DNA of 64,000 nucleotides, taken from contig CM023451.1 in the NCBI GenBank assembly GCA_013339765.2, forward strand, positions 151,923,123-151,987,122, in the 5' to 3' direction. A model generated the notes under the pieces. The model worked only from the letters and a program-made list of their open reading frames with translations, was not told where the DNA came from and ran no database searches. A program made the position numbers and the translations under genes. Below, in pieces: positions 28,822 through 38,400 of the stretch. This DNA is from Haemaphysalis longicornis. Taxonomy: Eukaryota > Arthropoda > Arachnida > Ixodida > Ixodidae. Every line of letters begins with the position of its first letter. The stretch's first letter is position 1.

Positions 28822-28988
28822 TCATCGCTGTCGGCGAGCCCTGTAGATGGCTATGAGCACCCCCAGGCTCAGCAGCAAGACCATTGCTGTCTGTGCCGGG
28901 TACCGCTTGGCCATAACCACGGGGCAGAGGCAAGCGCCCCAACTCGGGCTGTCGTCCGACAGGCAGGCAACCCCTGGGAGAACCTTGC
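28822..28988 (-). CDS. Pgk: Alternative terminal exon of phosphoglycerate kinase encoding a tail-anchor
   Basis: On the minus strand, acceptor ggccctgcag is followed by GC-AAG-GTT. Joined to the split Gly at the end of PGK exon 11 (34290) this reads EGKVLPGVACLSDDS, matching the ordinary C-terminus EGKVLPGVAALSNA in sequence and phase. It continues through a Cys-containing linker (WGACLCPVVMAKRYPAQ) into a hydrophobic segment (TAMVLLLSLGVLIAIY) and ends RARRQR before TGA. The result would be a 457-residue PGK with a single C-terminal membrane segment flanked by basic residues, a layout typical of tail-anchored proteins (mitochondrial outer membrane favoured, inferred). AATAAA on this strand (28566-28571) lies about 250 bp downstream. 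Homology plus phase are strong; use of the exon is unproven. Confidence 0.8.
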
Positions 28989-31900
28989 CTGCAGGGCCAG
29001 CAAGAACCACCATGCACTGGGCAGCTCTTTGCTCTTGCAAACACTTTCTCCCTAACCGTGAGAATGTCGGAGCGGAGAAAGGGAACCCGATCTCAAGTCA
29101 TGGTTGCTACAAGGGAAAGACTCATTTGGACATGTCCGTTTCGCACCTCAAGCGCCATTCTCAGGCATTCCCATGAGTGCGAATGGCATCGATATATGAA
29201 TATCAGAGCGGGAGAGCAACAAAGCAGGGGAACTAACTATGAGACAGAGCTGCTGTGCAAACCAAATGTATATTCTCTCGGCCCATGTGTTTATTGCATT
29301 CTGTACAAAGAGCAAGTGTAAAGTGTGAGTTTCAGCAAGTTGGTACTCTACACAGCACTGTTCAAAGCGCTGCAGGTGCATATACAAAAAGACATGGTAG
29401 AAGCATTTAGGTATATCGTTTCCACTCTTCTATTTCCATGTTGTGCCATGAAGACGGTTAGTACCCTTGACACAGCCTACATTACTGGATAAAAATGTGC
29501 TTATGAACTGTCAACGGAATACTATACGAGGGGAAGCTTTTGCAACGTATTGCAATATTTAAACTGATGGATCAATTTTTCTCTTTAAGATTACTTTCTT
29601 TCGACTGTGTTGCTTATAAGTTAGTTAGCGCTGCACCAAACTCTATAGCTACACGAAATATATCAGCTAGGCAAATGAATTTCATTATTATGTGGATATA
29701 TATTTTGTAACCAATTTCTTTCCCATGAAAATAACTAATTTGATTTGAAGTTTTCATGAACACGCTCCCACACAAAGTAAAACTGGTCATCAGTCTCTTA
29801 GAGTAAAGAAGCAATCTGGAGTAAAGAAAGAAGAAAAATGTCATGCATTATGAAATCTTCAAAGACCACTGAGGATTTCAACAGAAACAAATTTTACTCC
29901 ACCTTAGTCCTCACCCTATATGAGTGAGGCACTCATGAGTTGGCCATGAGCTGCTTCCCGGAAGCCATTAACTGCTTCGGCTTTTTATCCCCCTCAGTGG
30001 ATATGAGCAGATTATGGAGGCAGTCTTCGATGACCAACCAAGGGGTCACAAGAAATCCTGGCAAACTCAACACTAACAGCTTGACTAAAACAAAATGTAA
30101 CCATGCCAGCCAGCATATATTAAGAAGAACTACTGCTACGTTGTTTGTACATCATCATCCTCATCCACAGCCCATTCATGTCCAATGCAGGGCCTCTCCC
30201 AAACATTTGCAACCACTCCTCTCACAGGCTTTCAGAGTCCATTCTATGGCCTAAATTCTCCCATTTCATCCCTCGATCAGGTCTGAAGGCTTCCCCTATT
30301 TCATTTTCTCTCCCTTGGTAGCCACTTCATCAAATGAATCATCTACTGGTTGTGCATCGTTGTACATCGTTCACATTGTCACCTGCCTAATCCCACCTTT
30401 TATGTATAATCAGAGCTAGAATGTCTTTGACCTGATGTCTCCTTTATTTCATCCTCGTCCAGGTTGTGCTAAATTCTTATCAACTTTCCCAGCTTACCCA
30501 GCTTAAACTAACGTTAGTTTCTGAATCCATATTGCAGCTTTCTTACCCATAAGTGCTACCCCTAGCAATCTTATTTCCACGGCTTGTGGGCCAACCTAAT
30601 TCCTTCAAAGTATGTAGAGTCATGGACAAGTGAAACGCAATCACAAAACTATGAACCAGAACACAGTCATAGCACGATTTCTGTCCGTGCAGGTCAAATT
30701 GACGAATGGCTCAATTACAGCAACAAAGTTGGGAAATGTGGCCTTCCAAATATCCCAATATCACGCCATTATCTGACCTCTACGAGCAGTATTTTTCAAT
30801 TTTGCGTGTTCTGGTTCATATTTTCGGGTTGACATTTCATTTGCCCATGACTGTACCTTGTAAGACCCCAAGTGATTGCCCAGGTAGAACACGGAAACAG
30901 ATGGGCCTGTGCTACAGAGTGTGAAGTGAACCTGCAGTTTCCATGGCGCTTCAAGTTTTATTTTTGCACTCTGCTGGATGCTTTTGTGTCAGCAGGAGGC
31001 AGTGCCGAGTCAAGGTTCTGTGCCCACACCTTGGCAGCTGATAAACGCCATCGACTTTCCAGGCTGAATTGGTGGCGGCTGACGAGGGAGCAAAAGAAGC
31101 GCAAAGTGCTACGAGATACAATGGTGGCGCTGCTAGGCACAATAGTGCAAACCACTTACAGTTTTGTCATGAAGTATATATTTTTGTTTTTCTACATGAA
31201 ATGAAATGAGCAATTGAGCGAAAAATTTTGGCCGCCCACCAACTCTGCTAAATCACATTTCAACTGTCCAAAATGCATCACAAATTCTTCCATAAAAATG
31301 CCAGCATGAAAATGTTGGGACGACATGATTTGATACACCACACAGTTCATTTGCAACCACTTCGTAGGATGGTATCAAACACCTACGCCTTGGTTCCAGC
31401 GCTAAATTTTATGCAATATTATTGTACGTCATTCCGAGTTGCCTTTTTTAGTGTGCTGAATCGTCTTAGTTGTGCCAACCATTTACTGACAAACTGCAGT
31501 TACAATCACAGAATATAACAGAGGAACCCCAGTATAATTCCAATGCGCACCAAGCATCATATCCTCCCTGTCTGTTTTTACCTCTGTCAGTAACACAACT
31601 CAGACCTACTCGCTACCTGGAAGTATCTGTCAGACTTGGTCCACGAGTGTGGTATGCTTGCATGCAGAACTTTGTTAAAGGCGAATGAATGCATATAGTA
31701 TTCCAACTATGCTCTGAAGATTGCAACACATCGTGGCAGTTTATTCCACCCAACTTGATACAAATCCGTTGCCATTGCAAAGGTGTTTCGCTTCAGTCAA
31801 GCTTCTTCAAAAAGCCTCAGCTGTAGCATATACCAGGAGGCAAATTTTTGTATCTTAAATGCAGTAAAGGCAAAAAAGCAGACCATGCACACAGCTGCTG

Positions 31901-32224
31901 TGGTCACTTGCAATTCACAAATGCGCAGTTACAATTGTGCATGGAGCAGACGCGTCTGACCTGTGCAAGGCATGCAAACGAAATATTTCCCAAGCGCCTG
32001 GTGTTAAATTTGGTGCAGCAACTGAAACACATTGCCACGATGCACACCTTGTTGCACCAAAAGCTTTTCCTTTGCGTACAAGGAAGCATTTGCCACGAAA
32101 TTAACAAGCATGCATCGAATAGAGCCTGAAAAGGTAACGGCTCGTTTGTTGTGCAGTTTGTATGGCGGCCCAACAACCACCAGCGAAGCAGCAGGCATTG
32201 GCTCGTTAAAAAAGAAAAAAGCAG
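28989..32224. other. Downstream of ordinary PGK end; intron of the long PGK isoform
   Basis: No other exon recognised. A LINE remnant occupies about 30143-30590. Confidence 0.55.
30143..30590 (-). mobile_element. Degraded LINE fragment
   Basis: On + it starts catcatcatcctcatccaca and continues tccaatgcagggcctctccc, tctcccttggtagccact, tagaatgtctttgacctgat. These match in order the well-known tick LINE whose reverse-transcriptase ORF runs on the opposite strand. Badly mutated; no ORF survives. Confidence 0.6.
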
Positions 32225-32239
32225 TGCTTTTTGAAGCTT

Positions 32240-32245
32240 TTTATT
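32240..32245 (-). terminator. Poly(A) signal of ordinary PGK transcript
   Basis: TTTATT on + reads AATAAA on -, about 165 bp past the PGK stop. Confidence 0.6.
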
Positions 32246-32408
32246 GGGGCACGGAGCTAGGTCACAGTGAAAACGACTTATGTGTGAATACACAGAGCCA
32301 ATGGCAGCACATCTAAAGGGCCTCGGAGGATCTCCAGTTCCTGCTTTAGCACACCACAGACAATGGCAAAACGTCTAGAGACGGGTGTAATGCACCAGGG
32401 ACTGCGTT

Positions 32409-32449
32409 TTAGGCATTTGACAGGGCTGCAACGCCGGGCAGAACTTTCC
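32409..32449 (-). CDS. Pgk: PGK exon 12 (ordinary terminal exon)
   Basis: Acceptor attttgcag; encodes GKVLPGVAALSNA then TAA, the usual PGK C-terminus that packs back on the N-domain. Confidence 0.95.
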
Positions 32450-35400
32450 CTGCAAAATGGGAAATAGGTTTTTGTCAGGAAGGAGGCAGAGGACTTGAAG
32501 GCGACCAGTGCTCAACAGCTCGCACTTATTACGCACCAATAGCGATACAGCAGTGCCGGCATATACAGCCTATCAATACCTCGGATCTGCTCTGCTCCTT
32601 GCAAGGCTTATATTGTGGGAACACCTTTGGGAAAGGCTCAGCTAACCTATGTGTATGCGAAATGCCAAAACCACTACTGTATATGCACTACATCTTGATG
32701 TGATTTTACAAGGTTGGTGGGAGCCACTTGCTATTTCCTCAATTAAAAATTCGGTACAACAATGAACAAAAACCACACAATTTCAGCCTTGTCAACAACA
32801 CCAAGTTTAACGACTTTTCTCCATCGATACCAAATCCACTCTTTTAAGCTGTTGCCACTACATAAGTAGCTTATTTAGTGGCTCTAGTCTTACTGCTTAC
32901 CAGCATTTAAGGACCTTCCTAATTCCCACTAAAGAGGGCAGTATTCCAGTGAAGAAAAAACCACAGGATGGCTACTGCTTGCACAACTGGGATGCGATGG
33001 GCAATGTGGGACAGCATAAACGCTCCCAAGTTATCACCGCATGGTAAAAAAACTTCCCCTATTTTCCTCTGCTGCTCCTTTTTTCCCTATATTCCAGCAG
33101 CTCTATCATCTTAAAACACAGCTGGTTGAAAACAAATGGCCTTGCAGTAATACAGGACATTAAACTCTAAAAACAGGCTTCGGCACTACTTGCGTGTAGC
33201 TTAGACTACTATTTGCCAAGATTTGAATTAACAAAGCCTTTCTGGGCATATTTATGAATTTTCCAAGTGCACCCATGCTGTGCACAGCAGCCAAAAAGCT
33301 CCTCCTTTAATGCTCAATGCGTACACATGGCAGTTGCTCAATATGCAAGTGCTGTTTGACTGCTTCTCGCATCAATATTCCCGTAGGTATACACTATGAC
33401 AGAAATTCTAAGTGGAAGACTGATAGTAAATGGAGGAAGGAAAGGCTGAAAGTATGTCAACTTTGACAGCAGCAATACTACAAGATATTAAGAACAGTCA
33501 TTACAATATTAAGAACAGTCACCTTCCAACTTTTGCAGGAGAAGTAAGGAGGGCACATGGGGAAATGATCCAAGCAATTAATACCTACACACTATTGAAA
33601 TTGATGTAAAATTTGCCTGGTGTATGGTAAAGACTCAATGATAGGAAATGAATGCGAGGAAGTATAACTACACAACACCCATCTCTGTATCACGTGACAC
33701 TCTACAGCTGGCAGGAATGCGGCGATAATAAAGTCAGCTGGTCTCAACTTTACTAGTGCTGACAATTAGAAAAAATGCCTGTAGATAGTAGATACTCTGA
33801 GCTTTGCGTGCTCACTATGTGCATCATTTCCTTACCACAGTGGTTTCCCCCCCCCCCCGGAATGCATCATGAATCGGGAAAGTTAGTTGGCCTTTCATCA
33901 CCAATGCACCCCGGTGAAAACAAAAGTTAGTGACACACAGCTTGGAACACCTATGGGCACCTTTGATATACAGCAACGGTTCGCATATTGGACCCACCCC
34001 TCCCCTCCACTGTCAGCTGAGATCACCACCAAGACGTGACGCACAAGGCACAATGCATTCCCTGACCTCGCTTTCGTTACCAACCTAGAACCCAAAATTT
34101 CCACGACGTCCAAGCATTAAATACCAGAGTCAGTGGAGTCTGAGTGAAGCAGTGTTGCAGTAAATGTCGCTCCGCTAGTGGCGATTCACAGCATTGACCT
34201 GATAGGCATGCTGCCACGAAGTAAACACGGAATGCGCGAAGGCGGAAGAGGCGTTCTTTCTTCGCACTCTCAAACTGCAGTGGGCTCACCTTCGAGCAGC
34301 TCCAGGCTGGCTCCACCGCCAGTGCTGACATGGCTCACCTTGTCCTCAGTCTTCCACTTGGCACAGCAGGTGGCCGTGTCCCCACCACCTGCGTGGGGCG
34401 CCACATCCCAGGGTCATCACTCGGGCTAAGCCACCACAAAGGCTAGGCGTCCCACAACCTATGCACTCGCCTTTAGAGAAATGTGCCCCAATCTGGGCAT
34501 CGCGTGGCACGGAAGCCACACAGCAACAAATGGAACATGGCACCGAGGAACACACTTTGTGGACATGTACAACGCATAAAAGCACCCTGCATTTAGCTTA
34601 GGGCACTGAGCTCCTACGACAGAATCCAAATTGAACCTGTAGGACTCGGGAAGGCTTTGCCACCGACAACTTGCCGAGGCTTGACAGTTACAAAACCGAC
34701 AGCTCACAATGTGGGGTCTTGCAAAGTTGTTTGAAAAGGGAGAGGAAAAACAAAAAACAAAGCCTCAGGAGTGTGTAGTTGAACTCCTGGCAAACAGGCC
34801 ACTTTCAGGTTAATGTGCTTCTCTGGCCTGTTCCCTGTGAGCAGTAGTGCAGTAGAGGTAGGGGGCAAACTATGAAGTTTTGCACACTCTTTCTATCACA
34901 AAGCAACCTTCAGCCAATCTTCAGGGAATACCTGATTCATGACTGCTTGAGCAAGCATGCTCCACAACAATACTGGCTCTGTTGTGGCTCCCTGGACAAG
35001 CAAACAGCAGGATAACCTAGTTGCATCAGCCACATTTAATTAAGCTAGACCACGGTATTGCAAATTCCCCACTTAAGTACAACTGATAGCTTTTGGAATG
35101 AAAAAAAGACCTCTGGGTTACTAAGACAACGTACCATGTAATGTTAAGCAAATAGAGGAATTTTTTTCAAAACTTGATCAGAAAAAAAGTACTAGTATTT
35201 ACACACACAAATAAACAGTTAAGTGCTCTGCAGTTCAATACTCTTGAATTTATTTAGGTAAAAAAAGGCTGCTCACCAATGATGGTGATGACTCCCCTTG
35301 CCAGTGACCTCGACAACAGCATCCATGACACCTTTGGTTCCAGCAGCAAAGTTGTCCCACTCAAACACGCCCATTGGCCTGGCAAAAAAAAGAAGACCAA

Positions 35401-38400
35401 ATGATCCTCTCTGTGGCAATGCTTCCAAGAAATTAGCATAATTACGAGGAAAATTAAACAGAATTTAGCAAGCAGAGGCCCCAAAAAGAGTACACACCCG
35501 TTCCACACAATTGTCTTAGCCCTCCTCACGGCCGCTTGGAAGATGGCGACGCTTTCTGGTCCCACATCCAAGCCCTGTTCAAAAGCAAACAAACAACAAA
35601 TACATCCACTGTGCTGCAAGAAAAACAGTCAAGCCCGAATGAAATAGTGAAAGAACACAATGATTATAGTGTATTCGAATACCATACTGAATGCTTAAAT
35701 AAAACATAAGACTACATACTTTGTCCCCTGCTTTTCATAATTCTGAAAGTTACACAGCCACATTAAAATATTCAGTGTTCGTGTTTCGTTCCATTCTGAC
35801 TGTACTGGAAGGACTGCATCACTCACTACAGGTGGAGGCTGGCCTTGCTATCCTAGAACTATGGCAACAGCGTATTTGGCTAAATGCCAGGAAAGATGCC
35901 TTAAATATTCTACAGGATTTCGTTGCGAGAATAACAAATAAAAAGGAATGGGGAGAGGTGAAATGGGCATCCTGTTGATAGGCCCCGTGCAGTATAAAGT
36001 GTACAAAAATACTAAACAAAGAAGAAAAGCTAACTAAACATCAACACAACCATACTGAACATGACAAGTTAATCAGGGACAACATAAACTACGATGACAG
36101 GTGACAAATGTGTTCACATGTACACACGCACTCTTTTTTTTTTTTCTGAGGATGACAAAAGTTGTGCGACAATGTTTTGTGTGACAAACAAAATTTTGCT
36201 TGGAAGCTAAGCGCACATCATATTGTACGATAAAAATGCACACAGGGAAGCGGAGGGCACCAGCGAATAATGCACTCACCATGTGGCCAGCTGGCACTCC
36301 TGTCTTTACGGTGCCCTTCCCGACAGCTGCGTGCTCATCAAACTTGTCACCAGTGACAAAGTCAACAGGCAGGTGAATTTGAACATTGTTTTTCTTGGCC
36401 TTCTCCAGCAGCTTGTGGACAATGCCCGCACCCTCGCTGTCAAATCAGGGACTTGCCAATCTGTCAGGAAAGGAGGAGCCAGCCCGTGAGCGACAACACA
36501 CGCAGGAGGGAGGGATAGCAGTAAGCATGTTGGGAAGGGACACACTAACCTCCATGTTTTCCGTAACTTTCAGAAACGTGAATGCCATGCCTCCACCAAT
36601 GATCATTTCATTGACCTTGTCCAGCAAGTTCTCAATGAGCTGGATCTTGTCCTTGACCTTGGCTCTGAAAAAGATACAGCATTTAACAACTGTGAGAGGG
36701 AGAGCCTATAAGCAAACAGATCTGAGAATCACTAGTGGTCACAGTAGCAGTTTGTGTTCCCCATTGGTTGGTTTCATAACAAAAGTGCAGTAGCAAATGT
36801 CAGTAAAGTGATGCCACAATGATAACAACTGACAGCGACACAGTCAGCTACACAAAACAGCAAGAATCGGTGTACTCAATATAAGCGTTCCCTTACACAG
36901 CCGACAACTGTACATTGCTGTTGTAGGTAGTACTTGTAGAGGTATCATGATGTTCTAACACAACTTTAGATGACTGAAGGCAGTGGAATAAGAATATTTA
37001 CCCTAGCAACATAGTGATTATTAGTGCCAAAGCAGATGCCACTGCATCTACTAGAAGACTGAATTCTTCCATTTCGCTTCAAAGAGAAGGTCATGAGGTC
37101 AAAAAGCTTCAACAATTGTTCAGGTTGTTCAGAAAAAGAGCGAGGAAAAGTGGCCCACTGCGAATGGTTACTACTTGCCCTCCGAGGATGGCCAAGAATG
37201 GGCGAGCTGGGTTATCCAGGGCCTTGCTGAAGTACTCCAGTTCCTTCTTCATCAGCAGGCCAGCAGCCCTCTTGTCGTGCTTCACCCCAACCATGGAACT
37301 ACACAGAGAAACGCAGTAGCAACAGTAACAGTCACGGAGGCTGCGCTTTTAACACGAAAGTGTTTTATTCCCGGATCCACCAAGATTTCATTTATGTCAT
37401 ATCCGTCACGGAAGTGACACCAGTACAACGAAGCAAGTAGCCTGTAAAGGGTGCACCCCTGCACACAGGGTGTACTTGCGGGGAAGCAACCTTTAGTACT
37501 AAAGAGTACGTTATACTTTGGGTTGTTCATTTTCGGGTTTTTGATTTTCACACGAAATTGTTTTGTGCCGAGATACCCCAAGATCTCACTGACGTCACGG
37601 AAATGACGCCAGTACACCTGTGCCGAAGCGAGCCGCCAGCAAGACATCGCTCGCCAAGCACACCCACAAGACAGCCGCTGACCCGCTAATCATGCTCAGC
37701 TGCAGATTTCGCTGCACATTTCACCTTCGTGTTCTACCGATTCCTATGACGGAGGAATCAACCACAGTTTTTTTCTCATCACTGAGGCTCACAAGGGCAC
37801 AGTCTGGTGATGTCCAAATCACCACGGCACGTTAACATAACAGACTGTATTCCAAAGCTGTGTACTGTAGTACAAATGACATGCATTAAAGGCTCATGTA
37901 TCCCAGCAGAAAAAAAAAAAAAAAAAAAAAAAACCCTTGAAGTCCAACTGAAACTATCCAAAACACCATAGAACCAACTGGAACCAAGTCATTTCCAATT
38001 GGTTCAATGGTGTTTTGGACAGGTCCAATTGGGCTTCCAGTGGTTTTTTCAGACTGGCATCGCTTTTACCTTGACCACTGCACATGTCTATACACTGCAG
38101 GCGCCTCGGAGAGAAAAGTTTCGGGCGCACATTGCAATAACTATAGGCAATACCTGTGAGCTCGGTGAGCAGTTCCAAATGCATCGTTGACAAACACATC
38201 TCCAAGCTTAGTCAAGGACGCCTGAAAGGCTGCAGTTGCCTCCGGGGATGCCTTGACCTGAAAGAAAGTATGCACTATTTTTAGAATATATACAGTAAGC
38301 CCTCATTAACTCGAAGTCGTAAAATCCGCTGAAAATTTCTAGATAAGTGGAGTTTGCAAGAAATACGTCTTCCATAATGCACGCCATGGGAGTTTGAGTT

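Noticed and set aside
28751..29044. 97-residue minus-strand ORF over the alternative PGK exon
   Set aside because: Different frame from the one matching the PGK C-terminus; Pro/Gly/Ala-rich, no domain. A shadow of a GC-rich exon.
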